This document shows positions 25,187 through 32,832 of a stretch of DNA of 64,000 bases, piece by piece. This stretch comes from Pseudonocardia sp. ICBG1293 (GTDB taxonomy: Bacteria; Actinomycetota; Actinomycetes; Mycobacteriales; Pseudonocardiaceae). A model generated the notes under the pieces. That model was given only the letters and a program-made list of their open reading frames with translations, had not been told where the DNA came from and did not search any database. Within the stretch, counting starts at the first letter, position 1, and the number at the start of each line of letters is the position of its first letter. Location of the stretch: positions 62,001-126,000 of the forward strand of contig NZ_JAHLEL010000009.1 in the NCBI RefSeq assembly GCF_020131355.1, given 5' to 3'. The position numbers and the translations under genes are program-made.

Positions 25187-26746
25187 GTGAGGAGCACCGC
25201 CGATGGCGATCCCACCCCCGACGCCGCCCGCCTGGCGGCCCTGAACGAGCACTACGCGTTCGGCCTGACGGATGCCGAGCTGGCCGAGTTCGGTCCGGCG
25301 GTGGCGGCGACGCTCGCCTCCTCCGAGCGGGTCGAGGAGCTCTACCGGGCCACCGCGCCGCAGGCGCCGCAGCGTGAGTGGTCCGAGCCGGCGGACAACC
25401 CGCTGGGTGGCTGGTACGTGACGACCTCGGTCCAGGGTGCGGCGGAGGGCCCGTTGGCCGGGCGGACCGTGGCGCTCAAGGACAACATCTCGTTGGCCGG
25501 GGTCCCGATGACCAACGGGTCGGCCACGGTCGAGGGGTTCGTCCCGTCCCGTGACGCGACGGTGGCGACCCGGCTGCTCGCGGCCGGCGCGACGATCACC
25601 GGCAAGGCGATGTGCGAGGACCTCTGCTTCTCCGGGGCCAGCTTCACCTCCCGGCCGTGGCCGGTGCGCAACCCCTGGGACCCCTCCCGCGCGGCGGGCG
25701 GGTCGTCGTCCGGGAGCGCCGCGCTGGTCGGGTCCGGCGCGGTGGACATGGCCGTCGGCGGTGACCAGGGCGGCTCCGTCCGTATGCCGTCGGCCTTCTC
25801 GGGCACGGTCGGGCACAAGCCCACCCACGGTCTGGTGCCCTACACCGGCGCGTTCCCGATCGAGGCCACGATCGACCATCTGGGCCCGATCACCCGCACG
25901 GTGTCCGACGCGGCGGCGATGCTGGGTGTGATCGCCGGGGTCGACGGGCTCGACGTGCGTCAGCCCACCGAGCTCGACACGGTCGACTACCTCGCGGCGT
26001 TGGAGCGGTCGGCGGGCGGGTTGCGGGTCGGGATCGTGACCGAGGGCTTCGCCCGCCCGGAGAGCGACCCGGCCGTCGACGAGGCAGTGCGTGCGGCGAT
26101 CGGGACCCTGACCGAGGCCGGGTTGGTCGCCGAGGAGATCTCGATCCCCTGGCACCTGGACGCGATGGCGGTCTGGAACGTCATCGGGACCGAGGGTGCC
26201 GCGCACCAGATGATCGACGGCAACGCCTACGGCATGAACTACCCCGGCCTGTACGACCCCGAGCTGATCGCGCACTACCACCGCAGGCGCCACGCGCGCG
26301 GGTCGGAGCTGTCCAAGACGGTCAAGCTCGTCGGCCTCTCGGGCGGCTACACCTTCGGTCACGGCGGTGGCGCCTACTACGGGATGGCCCGCAACCTGGC
26401 CTTCGAGGTGCGTGCGGCCTACGACGCGGCCCTGACCGGCTACGACGTGCTGGTCATGCCGACCGTGCCCTACACCGCGACCGAGCTGCTCGGGCTCGAC
26501 GCCGGCCTCGACAGCTACCTGCCCGCCGCGCTGGGGATGATCGGGAACTGTGCCCCGTTCGACGTGTCCGGGCACCCCGCGACCTCGGTCCCGGCCGGAC
26601 TCGTGGACGGACTCCCGACCGGCCTGATGATCGTCGGCCGGCGCTTCGACGACGCGACCGTTCTCCGGGTCGCGCACACCTTCGAGCAGGCCGTCGGCGG
26701 CTTCCCCGCCCCACCGGCCCTCACCACCGTGGGAGGACAGCTGTGA
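25187..26746 (+). CDS. amdA: Amidase (amidase-signature family, NHase-linked), start region disrupted
   Basis: Up to 519 aa. It closely follows the Rhodococcus NHase-associated amidases, with catalytic Lys98 ('VALKDN'), cis-Ser173 ('AGGSSSGSAAL') and nucleophile Ser197 ('GGDQGGSVRMPSAF'). It converts amides made by NHase to carboxylic acid and ammonia. The ATG with an ideal ribosome-binding site (GAGGAG, 8 bases) is at 25203, but from there the frame ends after 13 codons; the amidase frame is one base off, and restoring one base in the C-rich tract 25210-25219 would fuse them into a normal N-terminus. Without that, only GTG 25187 or a downstream start is available, and 25187 lies at the predicted 5' end of the message. 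The stop overlaps nthB by four bases. Confidence 0.85.
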   Translation: MRSTADGDPTPDAARLAALNEHYAFGLTDAELAEFGPAVAATLASSERVEELYRATAPQAPQREWSEPADNPLGGWYVTTSVQGAAEGPLAGRTVALKDNISLAGVPMTNGSATVEGFVPSRDATVATRLLAAGATITGKAMCEDLCFSGASFTSRPWPVRNPWDPSRAAGGSSSGSAALVGSGAVDMAVGGDQGGSVRMPSAFSGTVGHKPTHGLVPYTGAFPIEATIDHLGPITRTVSDAAAMLGVIAGVDGLDVRQPTELDTVDYLAALERSAGGLRVGIVTEGFARPESDPAVDEAVRAAIGTLTEAGLVAEEISIPWHLDAMAVWNVIGTEGAAHQMIDGNAYGMNYPGLYDPELIAHYHRRRHARGSELSKTVKLVGLSGGYTFGHGGGAYYGMARNLAFEVRAAYDAALTGYDVLVMPTVPYTATELLGLDAGLDSYLPAALGMIGNCAPFDVSGHPATSVPAGLVDGLPTGLMIVGRRFDDATVLRVAHTFEQAVGGFPAPPALTTVGGQL

Positions 26747-27447
26747 ACGGAGTCTTCGATCTCGGCGGCACCGACGGGCTGGGCAGGGTCGACAACGACC
26801 ACATGTCCGAGCCCGTGTTCCGGGCCGAGTGGGAGAAGCGCGCCTTCGCGATGTTCGCGCAGAGCGCCCGCGCCGGGCTGTTCAACGTGGACCAGTTCCG
26901 GCACGGCATCGAGAAGATGGACCCCGCCGAGTACCTGATCTCGAACTACTACGAGCACTGGGCACACTCCGTCGAGCACTACGCCGAGGCCGCGGGCCTG
27001 CTGGACCCGGCCGAGCTGGAGGCACGGACCCGGTACTACCTGGAGAACCCGGACGCCCCGCTGCCCGAGCGCGAGACCGACACCGAGATCGTCGAGTTCG
27101 TCGACTGGGCGGTCACCAACGGGTTCCCGGCCCACCGCGAGTCGGACAAGGTCGCGCAGTTCTCCGTCGGCGACGAGGTCGTCGTCTCCACCGAGAGCCC
27201 GTACGGCCACACCCGCCGGGCCCGCTACATCCGCGGTCGCCGCGGCGTCGTCACCGCGTCGCACGGCACGTACCTCTACCCCGACACCGCGGGCAACGGC
27301 CTGGGCGACTGCCCCGAGCACCTCTACACCGTCCGCTTCGACGCCACCGAGCTGTGGGGTGCGGAGTACGCGGACCCGAACGGCGCCAACTACTTCGACG
27401 TGTGGGAGCCGTACCTCTCGCCCGTCCCGGCCACCCAGGGAGCCTGA
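26743..27447 (+). CDS. nthB: Nitrile hydratase subunit beta
   Basis: 234 aa. Opens 'MNGVFDLGGTDGLGRV', the classic beta-subunit start, then 'EPVFRAEWEKRAFAMFAQ' and 'YYEHWAHSVEHYAEAAGLL'. The C-terminal SH3-like barrel holds 'FSVGDEVVVSTESPYGHTRR', 'HGTYLYPDTAGNG' and 'PEHLYTVRFDATELWG'. The beta subunit forms half the active-site cavity; conserved arginines hydrogen-bond the oxidised cysteines of alpha. GTG start overlaps the amidase stop (GTGA), and three bases separate it from nthA. The beta-before-alpha order is typical of cobalt-type enzymes such as that of Pseudonocardia thermophila. Confidence 0.95.
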   Translation: MNGVFDLGGTDGLGRVDNDHMSEPVFRAEWEKRAFAMFAQSARAGLFNVDQFRHGIEKMDPAEYLISNYYEHWAHSVEHYAEAAGLLDPAELEARTRYYLENPDAPLPERETDTEIVEFVDWAVTNGFPAHRESDKVAQFSVGDEVVVSTESPYGHTRRARYIRGRRGVVTASHGTYLYPDTAGNGLGDCPEHLYTVRFDATELWGAEYADPNGANYFDVWEPYLSPVPATQGA

Positions 27448-27450
27448 CCC

Positions 27451-28083
27451 ATGACCGCGAAGCCCACCGACACCCCGCTCCGCACCCAGGAGGAGATCAC
27501 CGCCCGGGTCAAGGCCCTGGAGGCGCTGCTGATCGAGAAGGGCGTGATGACCACCGCGGCCGTCGACCGTCTCGCCGAGGTCCACGAGAACGAGGTCGGC
27601 CCCCAGCTGGGCGCGAAGGTCGTCGCCAAGGCGTGGACCGACCCGGAGTTCAAGGCGCGGCTGCTGGCCGACGCCTCCGCCGCCTGCCGCGAGGTCGGGA
27701 TCGGCGGACTGCAGGGTGAGGAGATGGTCGCCGTCGAGAACACCGACGACGTCCACCACGTCATCGTCTGCACGCTGTGCTCCTGCTACCCGTGGCCGGT
27801 GCTCGGGCTGCCCCCGAACTGGTACAAGGCCCCGCCGTTCCGTGCCCGGATCGTGCGCGAGCCGCGGAAGGTGCTGGCCGAGGACTTCGACCTGCCGTTG
27901 CCCGACAGCGTCGAGATCCGGGTGTGGGACTCCAGCTCGGAGCTGCGCTACTGGGTGCTGCCGCAGCGCCCGGCGGGCTCCGAGCACCTGTCGGAGGACG
28001 AGCTGGCCGCGCTGGTGACCCGGGACTCGATGATCGGCGTCGGGCAGCCGAAGCCCGTGTTCACCGAGGCGGCGCAGGGATGA
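27451..28083 (+). CDS. nthA: Nitrile hydratase subunit alpha (cobalt type)
   Basis: 210 aa. The metal-binding loop is '[20 protein letters not shown]' with Cys107, Cys110, Ser111 and Cys112; Thr in C-T-L-C-S-C marks the cobalt-type enzyme (iron-type has Ser). In active enzyme two of these cysteines are post-translationally oxidised. N-terminal '[20 protein letters not shown]' and '[19 protein letters not shown]' are typical. With beta it hydrates nitriles to amides in the cytoplasm. ATG 27451; its stop overlaps the accessory gene (ATGA). No cobalt permease (NhlF-type) gene is in the window. Confidence 0.97.
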   Translation: MTAKPTDTPLRTQEEITARVKALEALLIEKGVMTTAAVDRLAEVHENEVGPQLGAKVVAKAWTDPEFKARLLADASAACREVGIGGLQGEEMVAVENTDDVHHVIVCTLCSCYPWPVLGLPPNWYKAPPFRARIVREPRKVLAEDFDLPLPDSVEIRVWDSSSELRYWVLPQRPAGSEHLSEDELAALVTRDSMIGVGQPKPVFTEAAQG

Positions 28084-28487
28084 GCGCCGGGGTCAGGACC
28101 GACGCCACCGAGCTGGGCGACGCCCGCCGCCGGATCGAGAAGCTCGTCTGCGACATGCCCGGTGCGGACAAGCCGTTCTCCGAGCCGTGGGAGCTGCGGG
28201 CCTTCGCCATGGCGGTCGCCGCCTACCACGAGGGCCACTACGAGTGGAGCGAGTTCCAGCTCTCCCTCGTCGAGGCGATCCGGGCCTGGGAGAACGGCGA
28301 CGGCGGCGAGCCGTGGAGCTACTACCTGCACTGGCTGGACGCGCTCGAGCACACGCTGGCCGCGAGCGGGGCCCTGTCGGACTCCGTCGCGCTCGACGAC
28401 CGCACCCGCCGGGTGCTGGCCACGCCGCGCAACGCGAACCACCACGAGGCACGACGGGAGCCGGTCGCGATCGACCCGGCCCGCTGA
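28080..28487 (+). CDS. Nitrile hydratase accessory protein (activator/cobalt chaperone)
   Basis: 135 aa, matching the P14K/NhlE activators that resemble the N-terminal part of the beta subunit. '[20 protein letters not shown]' (residues ~37-56) is the core, followed by '[17 protein letters not shown]' and '[18 protein letters not shown]'. NhlE forms a complex with alpha, helps insert and oxidise the cobalt site, and exchanges alpha subunits into the alpha2-beta2 enzyme (self-subunit swapping). The ATG overlaps the alpha stop. A stable hairpin follows just after its stop. Confidence 0.92.
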   Translation: MSAGVRTDATELGDARRRIEKLVCDMPGADKPFSEPWELRAFAMAVAAYHEGHYEWSEFQLSLVEAIRAWENGDGGEPWSYYLHWLDALEHTLAASGALSDSVALDDRTRRVLATPRNANHHEARREPVAIDPAR

Positions 28488-28493
28488 ACGACG

Positions 28494-28534
28494 CGTGCGG
28501 GGCCGGTCCGTGCTCCCTGCGACCCGGCCCCGCA
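28494..28534 (+). terminator. Hairpin after the NHase accessory gene
   Basis: Perfect 12-bp arms GTGCGGGGCCGG (28494-28505) and CCGGCCCCGCAC (28523-28534) with a 17-base loop, starting 7 bases after the accessory gene's stop. It could end or attenuate the amidase-NHase transcript before the alpha/accessory fusion gene. No U tract follows. Confidence 0.6.
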
Positions 28535-28579
28535 CGTCCTCACCGCATCGTCCCCGACGCCCCGATCGGAGCCGGCACC

Positions 28580-29362
28580 GTGGATCTCCTGGTCAACCTG
28601 GCCGAACGCGCGGTGCTCCGGCACGGCCTCACCACCGCCGCGACGATCGACCGCTGGTACGACCACCACGCCGACGAGGTCGGCCCCCGCGCCGGCGCCC
28701 GTGCGGTCGCCCGGATCTGGACCGGGGCCGGGCGGTCCGACACCGCGGACGCGGTCGGTGCCCGGCTCGGCCACTGCGGGTGCGGCCGGGTCTGGCGCAC
28801 CCACCGCGACACCCCCGGTGTCCGCAACGTGGTGCTCCCCGCCGCGACCGGGTGCAGTGGCTGGCCGGTGCTCGGGGTGCCCCCGAGCTGGTACCGGCCG
28901 CGCTCGGAGTACCTGCTCGACGTCGCGGGGGAGACCGGCCCCGGGGTCCGCACCGCGATCTGGTCGGACTCGGCCCGCGTCCACCACCTGGTCGTGCCGT
29001 GTGCGCCGGAGCGGTGCGGCGACGGCCCGGCCGACCTGGAGGGACGCGTCAGCCGGGCGGCGCTGCGCGGTCTCGACCCCGCTCCGCCCCCGGCACCGCC
29101 GGACGCGCGGTGGGCCCACGGCCTGCCCGGTTACGACCTCGACGAGCGGCTGCTCGACCGGCCGTGGCAGCTCCGCTCGGTGGCACTCGTCCTGGCCGTC
29201 GGGACCGACCGCCCGGACCTGCGCCCGTTGCTCGCCGCCGCGGTCCACGCGTCGCCGTCGGCGGAGTTCTACGCCGCATGGCCGGCCGCGGCGGCCGCGG
29301 CCGTGCGGGCCGTCACGACGCCGCGCCGATCCGGGGGCATCACAGCGCCGCCAGGAGCATGA
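28580..29362 (+). CDS. Degenerate NHase alpha-like domain fused to accessory-like domain
   Basis: 260 aa. Residues ~1-125 align with NHase alpha: 'LAERAVLRHGLTTAATIDRW', 'DEVGPRAGARAVARIWTG' and 'GWPVLGVPPSWYRP' mirror '[12 protein letters not shown]', '[17 protein letters not shown]' and '[14 protein letters not shown]'. The metal loop C-T-L-C-S-C has become P-A-A-T-G-C, keeping only the last cysteine. Residues ~185-250 resemble the accessory/beta N-terminal family: 'DRPWQLRSVALVLAV' against '[15 protein letters not shown]', then a short 'EFYAAWPAAAAAAVRA'. GTG 28580 has GGAG at 8 bases. It is almost certainly not a catalytic subunit; a maturation scaffold, metal handler or regulatory decoy are possible. 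An extra HCGCGRV cluster near residue 60 could bind metal. Confidence 0.72.
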   Translation: MDLLVNLAERAVLRHGLTTAATIDRWYDHHADEVGPRAGARAVARIWTGAGRSDTADAVGARLGHCGCGRVWRTHRDTPGVRNVVLPAATGCSGWPVLGVPPSWYRPRSEYLLDVAGETGPGVRTAIWSDSARVHHLVVPCAPERCGDGPADLEGRVSRAALRGLDPAPPPAPPDARWAHGLPGYDLDERLLDRPWQLRSVALVLAVGTDRPDLRPLLAAAVHASPSAEFYAAWPAAAAAAVRAVTTPRRSGGITAPPGA

Positions 29363-29954
29363 CGACCATCGCGGCGTCCATCACCCCGTGTGGCACCGCA
29401 GCCACCCGCACCGCGGCCAGGTCACGTCCGGCCGGTGCCCCGACGCCCGCCGGGAGCACCCGGGCCGGTGGCCCGACCAGCGCGACGACGACCGTCACGA
29501 CCAGGTCGAACGCGAACCACACCGCCAGCGCCGCCACGACGACCGCGACCGGGGTGCCGCCGGGCAGGCCGTGCCCGTGCCCGTGACCGTGGGCGGGGTC
29601 GTGCCCGAGGAGCACGACCAGCCCCATGGTGGCGAAGGCGAGCAGGTGGTGGACGAGCGCGGCCCGTCGCCCGGGCCCGGCAGGCGGGCGGAGCACGCCC
29701 AGGCCGGTCGCGAGGACGCCCACCGCCATCACGGCCAGGACCCACGACCTCGTCGTCGGCCCCCACAGCGGTCCGTGCATCGCGGCCATCGACAGGTTCA
29801 TGACCACGTGCGCGGCGTCGGACTCCCGGGTCGTCCACACCGTGTCGACCCGCCTGCCGTCGCCCAGGCGTGCGACCCCGACGAGCGACGCCGCGAGCAG
29901 CGCCACGACGAGCACCGTCTCGAACGACCCCGTCCCGGACACGGATCGGAGCAT
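29340..29954 (-). CDS. DUF5134 family membrane protein with His-rich loop
   Basis: 204 aa from ATG 29954, with about six hydrophobic segments. 'SDAAHVVMNLSMAAMHGP' resembles the conserved His/Met membrane motif of DUF5134. A cytoplasmic or periplasmic loop 'GHDPAHGHGHGHGLPGG' is strongly His-rich, suggesting metal contact. The function of the family is unknown. Upstream GTG 29963 lies inside a palindromic operator and is a less likely start. The 3' end overlaps the NHase-like fusion gene by 23 bases in convergent orientation. The operator before it matches those of the TetR at 32.1-32.7 kb. Confidence 0.75.
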   Translation of the reverse strand: MLRSVSGTGSFETVLVVALLAASLVGVARLGDGRRVDTVWTTRESDAAHVVMNLSMAAMHGPLWGPTTRSWVLAVMAVGVLATGLGVLRPPAGPGRRAALVHHLLAFATMGLVVLLGHDPAHGHGHGHGLPGGTPVAVVVAALAVWFAFDLVVTVVVALVGPPARVLPAGVGAPAGRDLAAVRVAAVPHGVMDAAMVVMLLAAL

Positions 29955-29955
29955 A

Positions 29956-29977
29956 GTTGACACGGCGCCGTATCAAC
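29956..29977. promoter_or_regulatory. Palindromic operator (GTTGACAC-N6-GTATCAAC)
   Basis: GTTGACAC (29956-29963), centre GGCGCC, GTATCAAC (29970-29977): 20 of 22 positions are symmetric. It shares half-sites and spacing with two palindromes beside the TetR gene 2.8 kb away. It sits between the DUF5134 gene and the divergent 49-aa protein/Ldi-like operon, so it could control both. Confidence 0.7.
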
Positions 29978-30020
29978 ATAACGCTGTCCCCGTCACCCGG
30001 TCGACGTCGAGGAGGACGTG

Positions 30021-30170
30021 ATGGCGTGTTGTGTCGCCCTGGCGCTGGTGGTCGCCCACGTACGTGAGCTGTGGTTCCGGCTGCGCCCGTCGGCGGCGCC
30101 GCCACCCGTCCCGTTCGCGCCGCCCGCCCGGCGTGCCGCGCCCGGAGCGGTCGCCGGGACGACCCGATGA
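30021..30170 (+). CDS. Small membrane-associated protein (49 aa)
   Basis: Encodes 49 residues: a hydrophobic N-terminus ('MACCVALALVVAHVRELWF') followed by a Pro/Ala/Arg-rich tail. The ATG follows GAGGAGG at 5 bases, and its stop overlaps the next start by ATGA, so it is translationally coupled to the Ldi-like gene. Its position resembles small assembly or anchoring subunits. No family recognised. Confidence 0.6.
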   Translation: MACCVALALVVAHVRELWFRLRPSAAPPPVPFAPPARRAAPGAVAGTTR

Positions 30171-32115
30171 GCGCCACGGCCCACCCGGCCGGTCCCGCGC
30201 CGAGCCGGGGGGACGGCGGCGGGGTCACCGTCCTGCTGCCCGACGTGCCCGCGTTCGGCCCGGTGACCGCGCGCCGGATGCGACGGGCGCTGGCGGTCTA
30301 CGCGGTGGTGTGACTCGCCGGCTCGCTGCCCGGGTGGCTCGGCGCCGGCCCGGCGCTCACCGCGTTCGGCCACGGTCTGGTCCTGCCGGGCTGGGGCTTC
30401 CTGCTCGACGGGGCGTCCGTGGCGGCGGCCGTCGCGCTCGTGACGTTCGTCGTGTCGCTGGCCCTGTGGTGGTACGCGGGCCCGGTCGTGCTCCCGCCGC
30501 TGGTCTGGACGGCTGCGGCGGTCGTCGCGGCGCTGACGGTCGCGCCGCGGACCGAGCCGGGCGCGGCGGCCGCCGTGGTCCCCGCGCTCCCGGTCGTCCT
30601 GCTGGTCCTCGCGGTCGTCGTCCACCTCGCGCGGCACCGTGTGCAGCACCGGCGGCGGGCGGCACTGAACGCCGAGCTCGCCGCGACACCGTTCGTGATC
30701 AGCGGCCCGCCGGACCTCGACACCGGCCCGCCGGTGGCGGAGAGCTCCCCGGAGGACCTGGCGCACCTGCGCTACGCGCTGGACATCGCCCTGCAGCCGC
30801 TCGACCGGTTCGACGGGTTCATCGTCCTGGAGCAGTACCGCGAGGGTGCCCTGCGCTACCAGCTCACCTCGCTGGGGACCGGTCTCGGGATGTCGCAGTA
30901 CACCCGGACCCCCGCCTTCTCCGGCTACCTGGCCGAGGCCCAGCGCAACGCGATCGAGAAGATGCTCGACCGTCGCGTGTGGGGCTACTGGCGGACCGAG
31001 AACCTCTGGGGCAACCTCTCGACCTCCCGGGACCCGCTGGCCACCGACGAGAACATCATGCTGACCGGCTGGCACGGCACGATGCTGGGCTTCTACGCCC
31101 TGCTGAACGACCGGCGCTACGCCGAGCCGGGCGCGCTGACCTTCCGCTGGTCGCCCGAGGAGGCCTACCCGTACGACCACCACGCCGTCGCCCGGCAGAT
31201 CCACGACGGCATGGACCGCTCGGACTACACGCTGATCCCCTGCGAGCCGAACTGGGTCTACACCGTCTGCAACGCGTTCGGGATCAACGCGATGCTCGGC
31301 CACGACCGGGCGCACGGGAGCACCTACGTCGAGGACCTGCGCGAGCGGCTCCGGTGGTCCTACGAGCACGAGTTCCTGCGTCCCGACGGCCGCATCGTCG
31401 GCGTGCGGGCCCGGCACCTCGGTCTGTCGTGGAACTTCTGGACCGGTGCCGCGGTGCAGCTCAACACCGTCTACTGGATGCACCCCGCGTTCCCCGACCT
31501 GGCGCAGCGGGCGTGGTGGCAGCTGCGCCGCAACGAGCTCTCGCTGCGCGACGGCCGCCCCGTCCTGCCGCCCCGGGCGTCGAACCGGGTGGACGTCGGC
31601 TCCTACCGGCTCGGCCGGGACACCTTCGCCCAGGTCGCGATCACGATGGCCGCCCGGGAGATCGGCGACGACGAGATGGCGATGCCGCGGCCGCGCTGCT
31701 CGCGGAGCGGGAGACGGTGGAGGAACGCGACGGGGCGCGCCGCTACGCCGACGCGTCGCCGATGGTGAACTTCTGCGCCGTCCTCGGCCGCTTCGGGCGG
31801 CGGCACGCGCTGCGTGACCTGCTGGGGCACGGAGGGGTCCCGCAGGGGTGGCGCACCGGCCCGCGGCTGGCCGACGTGGCCTACCCGGACGTGCTGGTGG
31901 CCCGCGCGGTGACCGACGGCCGGGCGCTCGACCTGGTGCTGCGCCCGGGCGCGGGTCCGGTGCGGACGGTGCTCGCCGTCGATCGTCTCGTGCCCGGTGC
32001 CGTCCACCGGGTGACCGGGGCGAGGACGGACGAGGTCGTCGCCGACGGGGACGGACGTGCCCTGGTCGAGGTGGACCTCGGCGACCGTCTCGAGGTGCGG
32101 CTCTACCCGGCCTGA
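30167..32115 (+). pseudogene. Linalool dehydratase/isomerase-like protein, interrupted by a stop and a frameshift
   Basis: The predicted protein (~648 aa) has an N-terminal multi-spanning membrane region (residues ~45-165) and a soluble domain resembling linalool dehydratase/isomerase (Ldi): 'LTGWHGTMLGFYALLND', 'YPYDHHAVARQIHDGMDRS', and 'PCEPNWVYTVCNAFGINAM' with the C-x8-C pair corresponding to the Ldi active-site cysteines. Two lesions: in-frame TGA at 30311-30313 (likely from TGG, in '...VYAVV-x-LAGSLPGW'), and a -1 shift near 31683, where 'EIGDDEMA' continues in another frame as 'AAALLAERETVEERD'. The downstream portion could still start internally. It belongs to the TetR regulon with DUF5134 and MpaB genes and may act on a terpene alcohol. 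Confidence 0.72.
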
Positions 32116-32744
32116 CCTCCGCCCGCGGCGCCGGGGCGCAGCGGGGCGCAGGCGGCCACGCCGATCAGCACGAGCTGGTCGACCAGCGTCTCGTCGCCGA
32201 TGTCCAGGTCGTCCTGCAGTCGTCGCTCGACGAGTTCGGTGACCCCGGCGACCAGGACCAGCAGGGTCGTCGCGGGATCCTGCCGCCCGGTGCCGGGGGC
32301 CGTCAGCTCGGCGGACAGGGCGGCGACGAACCCGTCGAGCGCGGCGTGGCGCCGGGCCCGCAGCGCCGGGTGCGCCTGCGCCTCGACCCACAGCCGGGAC
32401 CAGCCCCGGTCGGCGGACAGGGTGCTGAGCACCGTGCGTACGGCGGTCCGCACCCGCAGCTCGAAGTCCGGCGGTGCGACGGTCAGCGCCTCGCCCAGCG
32501 CGCCTCCCAGTGCCGAGACCGCCTCGTCGAACAGGGCCACCAGCAGGGCGTCCAGGCCCTCGAAGCTCTCGTAGAAGTAGCGCTTCGTCAGCCCGGCCCG
32601 CCGGCAGACGGCGTCGATCGACGCGCCGGCGATGCCGCCGTCGGCGATCTGCTCCCGGCCCGCGACGAGCAGGCGCGCCCGCCGCGCGGCCGTCCGGTCC
32701 GCGGCACTGACGCCGCGGTGCGGTCGGGTCACGCTGTGGGCCAT
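32103..32744 (-). CDS. TetR/AcrR-family transcriptional regulator
   Basis: 213 aa from ATG 32744. HTH: 'RARLLVAGREQIADGGIAGA' then 'SIDAVCRRAGLTKRYFYESF' with 'EGLDALLVALFDEAVSALG'. The C-terminal domain is helical with no known ligand motif. Two palindromes lie upstream (32753-32774 and 32788-32809), sharing the half-site GTTGACAC with the site at 29956. Autoregulation and control of the MpaB-type oxygenase, DUF5134 and Ldi-like genes are likely. Its 3' end overlaps the Ldi-like gene convergently. Confidence 0.87.
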   Translation of the reverse strand: MAHSVTRPHRGVSAADRTAARRARLLVAGREQIADGGIAGASIDAVCRRAGLTKRYFYESFEGLDALLVALFDEAVSALGGALGEALTVAPPDFELRVRTAVRTVLSTLSADRGWSRLWVEAQAHPALRARRHAALDGFVAALSAELTAPGTGRQDPATTLLVLVAGVTELVERRLQDDLDIGDETLVDQLVLIGVAACAPLRPGAAGGGQAG

Positions 32745-32752
32745 CGCCGCAT

Positions 32753-32809
32753 CTTGACACGGGGCGGTGTCCGGAAGCATCGTTGAAGTTGACACGAAGC
32801 AGTGTCAAC
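32753..32809. promoter_or_regulatory. Tandem TetR operators before MpaB-like gene
   Basis: Site 1: CTTGACAC-GGGGCG-GTGTCCGG (32753-32774), with a degenerate right end. Site 2: GTTGACAC-GAAGCA-GTGTCAAC (32788-32809), perfect 8-bp arms. Their centres are 35 bp apart. They lie in the spacer between the TetR gene and the divergent oxygenase gene. Confidence 0.78.
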
Positions 32810-32832
32810 TTTTCGGGAACGGAGACCGTCCG

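Noticed and set aside
27769..27786. Iron-type nitrile hydratase
   Set aside because: The metal loop has Thr (C-T-L-C-S-C), the cobalt-type signature, and the beta-alpha-accessory order also fits cobalt enzymes.
30311..30313. Selenocysteine or programmed read-through at the in-frame TGA of the Ldi-like gene
   Set aside because: No SECIS-like hairpin just after the TGA, the position falls in a membrane helix where Trp fits, and the gene has a second lesion.
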